NCBI RefSeq assembly: GCF_000026985.1
Contig: NC_017390.1
Location: 476,172 to 540,171 of the forward strand
DNA length: 64,000 nucleotides
From: Erwinia pyrifoliae DSM 12163
Lineage (GTDB): Bacteria > Pseudomonadota > Gammaproteobacteria > Enterobacterales > Enterobacteriaceae
Reading direction: 5' to 3'
Under the pieces are notes generated by a model, which was not told the origin of the DNA, ran no database searches, and was given only the letters and a program-made list of their open reading frames with translations. The stretch's first letter is position 1, and each line of letters begins with the position of its first letter. Below, piece after piece: positions 26,592 through 35,861 of this stretch. The position numbers and the translations under genes were made by a program.

Positions 26592-28337
26592 TTACTGTTT
26601 TTTCAGAGCCTGACTTAATGTCCATAGCTCGCGACGCTCTTCGGCATTCAGCCCGTGCGTGCGATCATGCGCAATAAGCTCTTCCAGCCTGCGCTCCAGC
26701 GCATTGTTATACATGCTGGCCAACGCATCCTGAAACATGGTTTCCACTTCGTCATCTACGATCATGTGGTTCCAAGTTGCCAGTGTTTCAAGGCTCTGGC
26801 TAAATTCTGTGCCGCGATATAACTCTAGTAGCTGTCCGGTCGTCAGGCCAGGATGAGCAACGCAAGTGCTCACTAACTCAATAAACAGGGGAAAACCCGG
26901 TGTTTCCGACTGCTCTAATCCATCCAGCGGCGGTACTATCGTCGCCAGCTGCGGATTTTGGATCAGCAGCCCAATAAGTATACGCATAGTTGTGCGTTTT
27001 AGCTGGGGTTGCGCAACGGGTTTCGCACTTTCCGCTTTCTCTGGAAACAGTTTTTCCAGCTGAATGTGATCGGGTATCCCCAGTTTATCGCCCAGTACCT
27101 GGCGCAAGTAGATACGCAGTGTTTCCCCTGGAACCTGCCGCAGCAGAGGGAGCGCCAGCGTCGCCAGCTGGGCACGGCCATCGGGAGTACTCAAGTCTAC
27201 CTGAGGCAATAGGGTGTCGTATAAAAAGGTCGAGAGCGGCATCGCCTGCTCCATCCGCGCTTCAAAGGCCTCTTTACCCTCTTTGCGCACCAGCGTGTCC
27301 GGGTCTTCGCCGTCAGGCAGAAACATAAAGCGTAGCTGACGACCGTCATTCATGTAAGGCAAGGCGGTTTCCAGCGCGCGCCAGGCCGCTTCACGACCCG
27401 CTCTGTCGCCGTCATAACAGCAAATTACCGTATCGGTCGAGCGGAACAGCAGCTGGATATGCTCAGCAGTGGTGGAGGTGCCAAGAGATGCAACGGCATA
27501 ATCCACGCCGAACTGGGCCAGCGCCACCACATCCATATAGCCTTCTACCACCAGCAGTTTGCCTGGTGCAGGGTGATTTTTCAGCGCTTCATACAGGCCA
27601 TACAGCTGGCGGCCCTTATGGAATATGTCGGTTTCCGGCGAGTTAAGGTATTTCGGCATGCCGTCGCCCAGCACCCGTCCGCCAAAACCAATCACGCGGC
27701 CGCGCTTATCATGAATGGGAAACATCACCCGTTCACGGAAACGGTCATAACTGCGACCCTGATCGTTTGTCACCAGCATGCCGGCATCGGTCAGCGACTG
27801 TCGATCGTCGGGATTGCTGCCAAAGCGTTTTAACGCGTTGTCCCAACCAGCCGGGGCGAAACCGATAGAAAAATGCTTAATGACCTCATCGCTCAGCCCG
27901 CGCTGCGCAAGGTAGCCGCGAGCGCCGGATGATGAGCCCTGGCCCAGCGACTGCTGATAAAAATCGCGTAGGCCAGTCATCAGCTGGTAGAGACTTTGAC
28001 GCTGGTGGCGTTCGAGCTGACTGGGGCCGCTACCGCTTTCATACGGTATTTCCAGTCCATACAAGGTCGCCAACTCTTCAATACTTTCGACAAACTCCAG
28101 ACGATCGTAATTCATCAGAAAGTCGATGGCGTTACCGTGCGCGCCGCAGCCAAAGCAGTGATAAAACTGCTTTTCGCCATTGACGGTGAAAGAAGGGGTT
28201 TTCTCATTATGAAAAGGACAGCACGCGTGATAGTTCTTGCCCTGCTTTTTCAGCTTAACACGAGCATCGATAAGGTCCACGATGTCCGTGCGTGCCAGCA
28301 AGTCGTTGATAAATACACGCGGAATGCGTCCTGCCAT
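26592..28337 (-). CDS. dnaG: DNA primase
   Basis: 581 residues, as in E. coli. The N-terminal CHC2 zinc site is CCPFHNEKTPSFTVNGEKQFYHCFGC (about residues 39-64). The TOPRIM core has LLVVEGYMDVVALAQ (about 260-275) and ICCYDGDRAGREAA with the catalytic Glu and DxD. The C-terminal domain that binds DnaB helicase follows after about 435. It synthesises RNA primers for replication. Middle gene of the rpsU-dnaG-rpoD operon. Confidence 0.99.
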   Translation of the reverse strand: MAGRIPRVFINDLLARTDIVDLIDARVKLKKQGKNYHACCPFHNEKTPSFTVNGEKQFYHCFGCGAHGNAIDFLMNYDRLEFVESIEELATLYGLEIPYESGSGPSQLERHQRQSLYQLMTGLRDFYQQSLGQGSSSGARGYLAQRGLSDEVIKHFSIGFAPAGWDNALKRFGSNPDDRQSLTDAGMLVTNDQGRSYDRFRERVMFPIHDKRGRVIGFGGRVLGDGMPKYLNSPETDIFHKGRQLYGLYEALKNHPAPGKLLVVEGYMDVVALAQFGVDYAVASLGTSTTAEHIQLLFRSTDTVICCYDGDRAGREAAWRALETALPYMNDGRQLRFMFLPDGEDPDTLVRKEGKEAFEARMEQAMPLSTFLYDTLLPQVDLSTPDGRAQLATLALPLLRQVPGETLRIYLRQVLGDKLGIPDHIQLEKLFPEKAESAKPVAQPQLKRTTMRILIGLLIQNPQLATIVPPLDGLEQSETPGFPLFIELVSTCVAHPGLTTGQLLELYRGTEFSQSLETLATWNHMIVDDEVETMFQDALASMYNNALERRLEELIAHDRTHGLNAEERRELWTLSQALKKQ

Positions 28338-28630
28338 AAATCCCCTTCATCTTTCAGCGTCTGGCGGTGTTGGCTGCCTTCGCTCACCCCGGTCACTTAC
28401 TGTTTGTAAGCTCCCGGGGATTCGCTCAGTTGCCGCCTTGCCAGTCACTGAAAGCTATTGGGGATTACCCCTTCATCTTTCAGCGTCTGGCGGTGTTGGC
28501 TGCCTTCATTATCCTGTTGCATCCAACTGTTTATCGTTCATAAACGGCAACAAGCCGCGCATTCCTTTCGGAAGCACGGCCTGATAACTACTAACTTGTC
28601 TGTGAAGCGTGAAGGCGAACCTTCAGGATA
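28338..28630. repeat. rpsU-dnaG gap with 40-bp direct repeat
   Basis: The segment starting CCCCTTCATCTTTCAGCGTC occurs twice, at about 28342-28381 and 28470-28509, identical over roughly 40 bp through GGTGTTGGCTGCCTTC. The first copy continues into the usual enterobacterial repeat body (CACTTACTGTTTGTAAGCTC stem); the second copy is truncated. This is a dispersed intergenic repeat inserted twice, or duplicated, within the operon. It is not a CRISPR array. The rpsU transcript terminator/processing site of this operon should lie in this gap as well. Confidence 0.75.
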
Positions 28631-29149
<519 letters not shown>

Positions 29150-30163
29150 ATGCGTGTTCTCGGAATTGAAACATCCTGCGATGAAACCGGCGTTGCCATT
29201 TATGATGATGTTGCCGGTTTGCTCGCCAATCAACTTTACAGCCAGGTCAAACTCCATGCCGACTACGGTGGCGTGGTGCCGGAACTGGCCTCGCGTGACC
29301 ATGTGCGTAAAACCGTGCCGCTTATCCAGGCGGCGCTAGAGGAAGCCGGGCTGCAGGCGCAGGATATTGATGCGGTAGCCTACACGGCAGGACCGGGGCT
29401 GGTCGGCGCTCTACTGGTGGGAGCGACCATCGGTCGGTCGCTGGCGTTTGCCTGGGGTGTGCCAGCTATTGCCGTGCATCATATGGAAGGGCATCTGCTT
29501 GCCCCGATGCTGGAAGATAACCCACCGGAATTTCCGTTTGTTGCGCTACTGGTTTCCGGCGGTCATACGCAGTTAATTAGCGTGACCGGTATTGGGGCAT
29601 ATACGCTGATGGGTGAGTCAATTGACGACGCGGCGGGTGAAGCGTTTGATAAAACGGCCAAACTGCTTGGGCTGGACTATCCCGGCGGCCCGATGCTGTC
29701 AAAAATGGCACAGCAAGGAGTGGAAAAACGCTTTATTTTTCCACGTCCTATGACCGACCGCCCCGGCCTCGACTTCAGTTTCTCCGGGCTGAAAACCTTT
29801 GCAGCCAACACCATTCGTGACAATGACGACAGCAGCCAGACGCGTGCGGATATTGCCCGTGCTTTTGAAGACGCAGTGGTTGATACGCTGGCGATCAAGT
29901 GCCGTCGGGCGTTGGATCAAAGCGGTTTTAAACGGCTGGTGATTGCCGGGGGCGTTAGCGCTAACCGTACGCTGCGCGCTAAGCTGGCCGAAATGATGCA
30001 AAAACGCGGCGGAGAGGTGTTTTATGCCCGTCCGGAGTTCTGCACCGACAACGGGGCGATGATCGCTTATGCTGGCATGGTGCGGCTGAAAGGCGGTACG
30101 CACGCTGAACTCAGTGTTACCGTACGTCCTCGCTGGCCACTAGCTGAACTGCCGGCTATCTGA
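29150..30163 (+). CDS. tsaD: tRNA N6-threonylcarbamoyladenosine transferase
   Basis: 337 residues. [20 protein letters not shown] at the start, the metal-binding [10 protein letters not shown] (His111/His115 type), and [13 protein letters not shown] near 267 for the ATPase/ASKHA fold. TsaD, with TsaB and TsaE, transfers threonylcarbamoyl to A37 of ANN-decoding tRNAs. Divergent from rpsU, as in E. coli (formerly gcp/ygjD). Confidence 0.98.
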   Translation: MRVLGIETSCDETGVAIYDDVAGLLANQLYSQVKLHADYGGVVPELASRDHVRKTVPLIQAALEEAGLQAQDIDAVAYTAGPGLVGALLVGATIGRSLAFAWGVPAIAVHHMEGHLLAPMLEDNPPEFPFVALLVSGGHTQLISVTGIGAYTLMGESIDDAAGEAFDKTAKLLGLDYPGGPMLSKMAQQGVEKRFIFPRPMTDRPGLDFSFSGLKTFAANTIRDNDDSSQTRADIARAFEDAVVDTLAIKCRRALDQSGFKRLVIAGGVSANRTLRAKLAEMMQKRGGEVFYARPEFCTDNGAMIAYAGMVRLKGGTHAELSVTVRPRWPLAELPAI

Positions 30164-30172
30164 ATCAGGGGG

Positions 30173-30787
30173 TCAGTTTTCTCCTGGCCCTTGCCTGTTT
30201 TTTTTTTTCCATATCTTGTTTTCCTGCCCACGCCACAGGCGCTGAATGTTGTCATGATGACGTAACAGGATCAGGCAGGAAAGCATCGCCACCGGAAAGG
30301 TAAACTGGGGTTTAAACCACCAGACGTAAAAGGGGGCAATCAACGCGCTCACGATCGCGCCAAGCGATGAGTAGCCGCTTAACAGCACGGTAAGCAACCA
30401 GGTGCCGGTCACCAACCCGGTTAAATCCCAGCCAATCGGCGCAATCGCCCCTAACGCCGTAGCAACGCCTTTACCGCCTTTGAAGCGGAAAAACACCGGG
30501 TAGATATGACCGAGGCAGGCGGCAATAGCGGTCAGCCCCAGATAAAAAGGCGTAGCCCCGAAGTGATAAGCCAGCCAGACTGGCAGCATCCCCTTGAATA
30601 CATCAAATACCAGTACCGTGGCTGCCACACCTTTGCCACCGATACGCAGTACGTTAGTGGCACCCGGATTACCCGAGCCGTGGTGACGAGGATCCGGTAA
30701 CCCGAACAGCCGACAAACCAGGATCGCACTGGAGAGGGAACCACACAGATACGCGAAAAGGATCATGCCAGGCGCGAATATACTCAT
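30173..30787 (-). CDS. plsY: Glycerol-3-phosphate acyltransferase PlsY
   Basis: 204 residues from the ATG at 30787 ([23 protein letters not shown]); a longer upstream frame is not conserved. [12 protein letters not shown] and [12 protein letters not shown] are the glycine-rich acyl-phosphate and glycerol-phosphate loops, and five transmembrane segments are evident. It acylates glycerol-3-phosphate with acyl-phosphate in phospholipid synthesis. Divergent from folB, convergent with tsaD, as in E. coli (ygiH). Confidence 0.97.
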   Translation of the reverse strand: MSIFAPGMILFAYLCGSLSSAILVCRLFGLPDPRHHGSGNPGATNVLRIGGKGVAATVLVFDVFKGMLPVWLAYHFGATPFYLGLTAIAACLGHIYPVFFRFKGGKGVATALGAIAPIGWDLTGLVTGTWLLTVLLSGYSSLGAIVSALIAPFYVWWFKPQFTFPVAMLSCLILLRHHDNIQRLWRGQENKIWKKKNRQGPGEN

Positions 30788-30894
30788 AACACCGTTCCGT
30801 CTTGTTGGGGTCGTTTTGTTGTCAGTATCCGTGGATAATACGCATAAACTGCCGGGGATGGTATCCGGCGACGACAAAAACAGAGAGCCGAATC

Positions 30895-31254
30895 ATGGAT
30901 ATCGTATTTATCGATCAACTGTCCGTTATCACCACCATTGGCGTTTATGACTGGGAACAGACCATTCAGCAGAAGCTGGTGTTCGATGTCGAAATGGCAT
31001 GGGACAATCGTAAAGCCGCTGCCAGCGACGATGTGAACGATTGCCTGAGCTATGCCGATGTGGCCGAAGCGATCATTGCTCATGTCGGTCAGGGTAAATT
31101 TGCGCTGGTTGAGCGCGTTGCAGAAGAGGTGGCAACCCTACTGCTGGCTCGATTCGCCTCAGCGTGGGTTCGGATAAAGCTCAGTAAACCGGGCGCGGTG
31201 GCTCAGGCGCATCAGGTGGGCGTGATTATCGAACGCGGGACTATTCCGAAATAA
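30895..31254 (+). CDS. folB: Dihydroneopterin aldolase
   Basis: 119 residues starting MDIVFIDQLSVITTIGVYDWE, the FolB signature with the pterin-binding Glu. VDCLSYADVAEAI-type segment (NDCLSYADVAEAI) and the C-terminal KPGAVAQAHQVGVIIERG are conserved. It converts dihydroneopterin to hydroxymethyl-dihydropterin and glycolaldehyde in folate synthesis; an octamer in the cytoplasm. Start 30895 follows GAGAG; upstream in-frame codons are not conserved. Confidence 0.97.
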   Translation: MDIVFIDQLSVITTIGVYDWEQTIQQKLVFDVEMAWDNRKAAASDDVNDCLSYADVAEAIIAHVGQGKFALVERVAEEVATLLLARFASAWVRIKLSKPGAVAQAHQVGVIIERGTIPK

Positions 31255-31391
31255 ATTTAATGTGATTGCCATCACAATGAAACCAAATCACATTATCCTC
31301 TGTCTTAAGGTTGCCCTGACGAATAGCGGGCACAATTTGGCGGTAGCGTAAAGCGACCGCCTTTTTCATGTATTTAACAGGGGTAGATTTG

Positions 31392-32213
31392 ATGGCAGAC
31401 ATTCATCAGCTGTGGGTAGCAGCAATACTTGGGCTAGTGGAGGGGCTGACTGAATTTCTCCCCGTATCTTCCACCGGGCATATGATCCTTGTCGGTCATC
31501 TGCTGGGGTTCGAGGGGGATAAGGCACAGACCTTCGAGGTGGTTATCCAGCTCGGCTCAATTCTGGCCGTCGTGGTGATGTTCTGGCGTCGTCTGTTTGG
31601 TCTGATTGGCATTCACTTTGGTGAGGTCAAGCACGAAGGGATCGGACAGGGCAGACTGTCGTTAATTCATATTCTGCTGGGTATGGCGCCAGCGGTAGTG
31701 ATTGGCCTGCTGCTGCATGACCTGATCAAATCGCTGTTTAACCCGGTCAACGTGATGTATGCGCTGGTGGTCGGTGGCGTACTGCTGATTGCGGCAGAGC
31801 TACTGAAGCCAAAACAGCCAAAATCGCCAGGCGTGGATGATATCACCTACCGCCAGGCGTTTATAATTGGCTGCTTCCAGTGCCTGGCGCTGTGGCCTGG
31901 TTTCTCGCGTTCCGGCGCCACGATTTCGGGCGGGATGCTGATGGGCGTCAGCCGTTACGCGGCTTCTGAGTTTTCATTCCTGCTCGCGGTTCCGATGATG
32001 ATCGGTGCGACCGGGCTGGATCTCTACAAAAGCATGGGTTTCCTGACGATGGCCGATTTCCCAATGTTTGCCGTCGGTTTTGTCTCGGCCTTTATCGTGG
32101 CGCTGATTGCGATTAAAAGCTTCCTGCACATCATTAAACGTATTTCGTTTATTCCGTTTGCCATCTATCGCTTTATTGTGGCGGCGGCGGTCTACGTCTT
32201 GTTCGTACTGTAA
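31392..32213 (+). CDS. uppP: Undecaprenyl-diphosphatase
   Basis: 273 residues from ATG 31392, with AGGGG about 8 nt upstream; an ATG at 31368 is in frame but not conserved. [20 protein letters not shown] is the BacA/UppP catalytic loop (Glu-rich, Ser-Thr-Gly-His). [13 protein letters not shown] is the second conserved loop. About eight membrane segments. It recycles undecaprenyl pyrophosphate for peptidoglycan synthesis and gives bacitracin tolerance. Placed after folB as in E. coli. Confidence 0.97.
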   Translation: MADIHQLWVAAILGLVEGLTEFLPVSSTGHMILVGHLLGFEGDKAQTFEVVIQLGSILAVVVMFWRRLFGLIGIHFGEVKHEGIGQGRLSLIHILLGMAPAVVIGLLLHDLIKSLFNPVNVMYALVVGGVLLIAAELLKPKQPKSPGVDDITYRQAFIIGCFQCLALWPGFSRSGATISGGMLMGVSRYAASEFSFLLAVPMMIGATGLDLYKSMGFLTMADFPMFAVGFVSAFIVALIAIKSFLHIIKRISFIPFAIYRFIVAAAVYVLFVL

Positions 32214-32283
32214 GCATCGTGATATCCGGTCTCTGGGGCAATCGCTTTACCGATCGCCCCAAAGGCTGACAAACGTCTCTCTG

Positions 32284-33507
32284 TTACTGCGCCTTTTTCC
32301 AGACATCGAGTGCGGCGATCCTCCGGCGCGTCAGTTCATCGCGTACTTCCATCCCTTTGAATCCTGCATCCACGACCTCTTTAGTCGAGACGTTTTGCAC
32401 GATTAGCCAGGCCTCGCGCAGATAATCACCCTGTGGGTAAGGATTATCTTCAAAGCCGGTGCGTCCACGGGCATCTGCTTCGCTGGTTAACGCTATCTGC
32501 TGCACGCGGTGCGGTTTGCGCCAGGCGTCCAGACGGTCAAACAGCGCCACCAGCTGAGCCGGTGACTGGTGCTGAATGGTGTGCACCAGATCGTGAAACT
32601 CGGTCACCAGCAACGCCAGGTCTCGCAGCGCATTTGGCACGCGCAGACGTTCGCATAATGCGGCTACCAACGGTACGCCTGCCGGGCCATGACCGGGGTG
32701 GCTCGGCCATTTTTCCGGTGGCGTCAAGGCTTTACCCACGTCATGGAACAGGGTGGCAAAACGAATATCAATCTCCGGGCTAAGTCGGGCAGCCATCTCC
32801 AGCGTCATCAGGGTGTGCACGCCGGTGTCGATCTCCGGGTGCCATTTTGCCGGGGCGGGAACGCCATACAGGTTATCCAGCTCCGGGAACAGTACCGCCA
32901 GTGCGCCACAGTCACGCAGCACCTGGAAGAACACCTGAGGGCTTGGCGTTTGCAGGGCGCTTTCCGTCTCTTTCCAGACCCGCTCCGCAGTCAATTGCTG
33001 CAATTCACCGCTGTCGGTCATGGTTTGCATCAGCGCCAGCGTTTCATCGGCAATGCGAAAATTAAGATGGGCGAAACGCGCAGCAAAGCGTGCTACGCGT
33101 AATACACGCAGCGGATCTTCCTTAAAGGCGGCAGAAACATGGCGCAGCAGGCGCCGCTGTAAATCGTTGCGCCCGCCGTAAGGATCGTAGTAGTTACCGT
33201 CAGTATCCTGGGCAATGGCATTCATGGTCAGGTCGCGGCGCGCCAGGTCCTGTTCAAGGGTAACATCCGGCGCGGAATAGCAGACAAATCCGGTGTAGCC
33301 CTGGCCTGATTTGCGTTCGGTGCGTGCCAGCGCGTACTCTTCATGGCTGTCCGGGTGCAGAAACACCGGAAAATCGCGACCGACCTGCTGATAACCGAGA
33401 TCCAGCATCTGCTGGGGAGAGGCTCCCACCACCACCCAGTCTTTGTCTTTCAGCGGCAAATCTAACAGTCCGTCGCGCACTGCGCCGCCGACAAGGTATG
33501 TTTTCAC
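32284..33507 (-). CDS. cca: tRNA CCA-nucleotidyltransferase (multifunctional)
   Basis: 407 residues. GGAVRDGLL at 7-15 and KDKDWVVVG with Asp21/Asp23 form the class II nucleotidyltransferase site; [10 protein letters not shown] and the [16 protein letters not shown] block follow. A C-terminal HD domain ([12 protein letters not shown], about residue 255) gives the phosphatase/phosphodiesterase activity typical of enterobacterial Cca. It builds or repairs the 3'-CCA of tRNAs. Convergent with uppP. Confidence 0.97.
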   Translation of the reverse strand: MKTYLVGGAVRDGLLDLPLKDKDWVVVGASPQQMLDLGYQQVGRDFPVFLHPDSHEEYALARTERKSGQGYTGFVCYSAPDVTLEQDLARRDLTMNAIAQDTDGNYYDPYGGRNDLQRRLLRHVSAAFKEDPLRVLRVARFAARFAHLNFRIADETLALMQTMTDSGELQQLTAERVWKETESALQTPSPQVFFQVLRDCGALAVLFPELDNLYGVPAPAKWHPEIDTGVHTLMTLEMAARLSPEIDIRFATLFHDVGKALTPPEKWPSHPGHGPAGVPLVAALCERLRVPNALRDLALLVTEFHDLVHTIQHQSPAQLVALFDRLDAWRKPHRVQQIALTSEADARGRTGFEDNPYPQGDYLREAWLIVQNVSTKEVVDAGFKGMEVRDELTRRRIAALDVWKKAQ

Positions 33508-33644
33508 TGAGCATCTCCAGAAGGCGTGTCATCAAAATGAACTGATGATGAATCGTCGCACTATACCACTCGCCTTGATGAAATGTTAAATCGCAGACAC
33601 GACAAAAGGGGCATCCGCAGATCCCCTCTGATTGTCGCCAGTGC

Positions 33645-34265
33645 TTAATTCATCCAGCGGTTATTTTGTTTCCTGCGTGGGATCATCCGTGGCAACAGCA
33701 GCCCCAGCAGCAGGCCAATGCCCGCGACCCCGCCGCCATACATAAACCACTGCATAATGATGGTGCGCTGCTTATCGTCAAGCTGGACATTGGCAGCATC
33801 GACCTTTTTCCTCGCCACCACCAGCTGGTTTTTCAACTGCTGGTTCTCGGCTTTCAGGCTGTTAATTGCATTATCACTGCCGGCGACTTTTTTCTGCATA
33901 TCCGCCGTGCGTTGATTCCAGCTGCCATCGATATTGGCCAGTTTTGTGGACAGGTCTTTTACCTGCTGTTCCAGCTGCGGTACGCGGATGCGCAGGCTGG
34001 GTTGCTCACTGAGCTGGGCCAGAGGGATCCAGGTGGTTCTTCCCTGGCTATCGCGGATCTGACCGTATTTGGTGTTGTCATTTTTCTGCAACAATTCAAC
34101 TTCTTCACCGGCGTTTAAGGTGCCAACCAGCCGATAATCGTTGCCTGGACCGCTGCGCGCCCAGGTGGAAAGGTCATCAGAAATATAGCGTTTTTCTGCG
34201 GCATGGACGTTCGCCGTTACGCTAAAAGCAAATAAAGTCAGGCTAATGAGATGAGTTTTTTTCAT
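33645..34265 (-). CDS. ygiM: SH3-domain membrane protein YgiM
   Basis: 206 residues: signal peptide (about 1-22), bacterial SH3b domain at about 28-88 (YISDDLSTWARSGPGNDYRL to TTWIPLAQLSEQPS), a coiled coil at about 95-165 (NAINSLKAENQQLKNQL), and a C-terminal transmembrane helix (WFMYGGGVAGIGLLLGLLLPRM) with a basic tail. E. coli YgiM (TIGR04211 family) is anchored in the inner membrane with unknown role. It lies between cca and ygiF as in E. coli. Confidence 0.93.
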   Translation of the reverse strand: MKKTHLISLTLFAFSVTANVHAAEKRYISDDLSTWARSGPGNDYRLVGTLNAGEEVELLQKNDNTKYGQIRDSQGRTTWIPLAQLSEQPSLRIRVPQLEQQVKDLSTKLANIDGSWNQRTADMQKKVAGSDNAINSLKAENQQLKNQLVVARKKVDAANVQLDDKQRTIIMQWFMYGGGVAGIGLLLGLLLPRMIPRRKQNNRWMN

Positions 34266-34514
34266 TCGAACTCTTTTATATCAGTACTGGAAAAATTCAC
34301 GGCACAGTCTGGAGCGGCCTCGCAAAAACCTGAATGAGAACTGTCCTGATCTCATCCTGCTGAGAGCGCGCGCGCGAATGCGTAATTTAAGCAGAGACAG
34401 CTCCGCCTCTGGTGCATTACTCTTTGCGGCAATATCAGACCCGATTTACCGCAAGACAAACGCGGGCGTAATCTGACAATCTGACCCCGCCCCTAACGAC
34501 GTAGATAAGACATT
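34266..34514. promoter_or_regulatory. Divergent gap ygiM / ygiF
   Basis: A 249-bp gap between divergent genes. It contains a GCGCGCGCGC alternating run at about 34365-34376 that could adopt unusual structure. No RNA gene seen. Confidence 0.35.
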
Positions 34515-35819
34515 ATGACCATTGAAATCGAACTAAAGTTCATTGCTGCGCCTGAAGCAGCGACAAAAGTGGCCGCTAAACTGGCTGCATGGCCTCATCA
34601 GCATGTGCCGGGCCAGAAGTTGACCAACATTTACTTCGAGACTGATGACAACCAGCTGCGGCGTTGGGATATGGGGCTGCGCATTCGTGGTTTTGGTGAC
34701 GGCTACGAGATGACGCTGAAAACCGCCGGACAAACGGTCGGTGGGCTGCACCAGCGGCCGGAGTATAACGTGCCGCTCACCCAACCTGAGCTGGATATCC
34801 AACGGTTACCTGGCGAAATCTGGCCTGCAGGAACCGATGTCGCCGCTTTACAGCAGCGGCTTAAGGTCTTGTTCAGTACCCACTTTGTTCGGGAAAAGTG
34901 GGTGGTGACTTATCTGCAAAGTGAGATCGAGGTCGCGTTTGATTGTGGAGAAGTCAGTGCAGGCGCACTGAGCGAACCCTTGATGGAGATCGAGCTGGAG
35001 TTGAAAAACGGCCATCGTGACGATCTGCTTGCCTTGGCTACCGAACTGGCAATGCTTGACGGGCTGCGCCTCGGCAGTCTGACCAAAGCCGCACGCGGCT
35101 ATGCGCTGGCGCAGGGTAATCCGCCGCGATCGCTGCGCCCGCTGCCATTACTTAAAGCCAGGCCGAAAGCGACGGTAGAAGAGGGGATGCAGGCGGCATT
35201 TCAGCTGGCGCTCGGCCAGTGGCAATATCATGAAGAGTTGTGGTTACGCGGTCATGCGGATGCGCTGCGTGAAGTGAAAGATGCGCTGGAAACCTTGCGT
35301 CAGGCTTTCTCGCTATACGGTGTCCTGGTGCCGCGTAAGGCCAGTAGCGATTTGCGCCAGAAACTGACCCTGCTGGAAGAGGCGATGCTGGACGATAACG
35401 TTAAGGCGGAAACCCTGTGCTTCAGCGCGCTCTGGCTGCAACCCCAGTTAGCGCTTACCAACTGGCTTGCCACCGCGCGCTGGCGCGAATTCGTCGACAG
35501 CAAGGCTGACGCTAAACTGCAAGGCTCCTTTAAGCGTTTTAGCGATATTATGCTGGGCCGCATTGCTGCCGACTTGAAAGAGACCTTTGCGCAGGTTAAC
35601 CATGCAGGCGAGTATCAGGACAAACTGATGCGTCTCCATCGACAGCTGTTGGCGGTGCACCTGCTGGCGGGGTCTTATGACGCCGCTGCGGTCAACGCCT
35701 GGCTTCAGAGCTGGCAGCAGCTGGGGCAGGCGATTGACGGGCAGCAGGATGCCTGGTTTGAGGGGCATCTTCGCCAGGCCCTGAAACAGCCCGCATTCTG
35801 GAAAAACGGCAGCCTTTAA
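34515..35819 (+). CDS. ygiF: Inorganic triphosphatase (CYTH-CHAD)
   Basis: 434 residues. The N-terminal CYTH domain carries the ExExK signature at Glu4, Glu6, Lys8 (MTIEIELKF) and the tunnel residues RIRGFG and MEIELELK. The second half (from about 220) is an alpha-helical CHAD domain, rich in His/Arg for polyphosphate binding. It hydrolyses tripolyphosphate with Mg2+. It sits 42 bp upstream of glnE and is likely co-transcribed, as in E. coli. Confidence 0.96.
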   Translation: MTIEIELKFIAAPEAATKVAAKLAAWPHQHVPGQKLTNIYFETDDNQLRRWDMGLRIRGFGDGYEMTLKTAGQTVGGLHQRPEYNVPLTQPELDIQRLPGEIWPAGTDVAALQQRLKVLFSTHFVREKWVVTYLQSEIEVAFDCGEVSAGALSEPLMEIELELKNGHRDDLLALATELAMLDGLRLGSLTKAARGYALAQGNPPRSLRPLPLLKARPKATVEEGMQAAFQLALGQWQYHEELWLRGHADALREVKDALETLRQAFSLYGVLVPRKASSDLRQKLTLLEEAMLDDNVKAETLCFSALWLQPQLALTNWLATARWREFVDSKADAKLQGSFKRFSDIMLGRIAADLKETFAQVNHAGEYQDKLMRLHRQLLAVHLLAGSYDAAAVNAWLQSWQQLGQAIDGQQDAWFEGHLRQALKQPAFWKNGSL

Positions 35820-35861
35820 CCTGTTGTTCAGTGGTTTAATTGTGACGGGAGTGTTCACCTT

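Noticed and set aside
28342..28509. Possible CRISPR-like repeat
   Set aside because: Only two copies, 128 bp apart, without spacers of regular size; it is part of a dispersed intergenic repeat.
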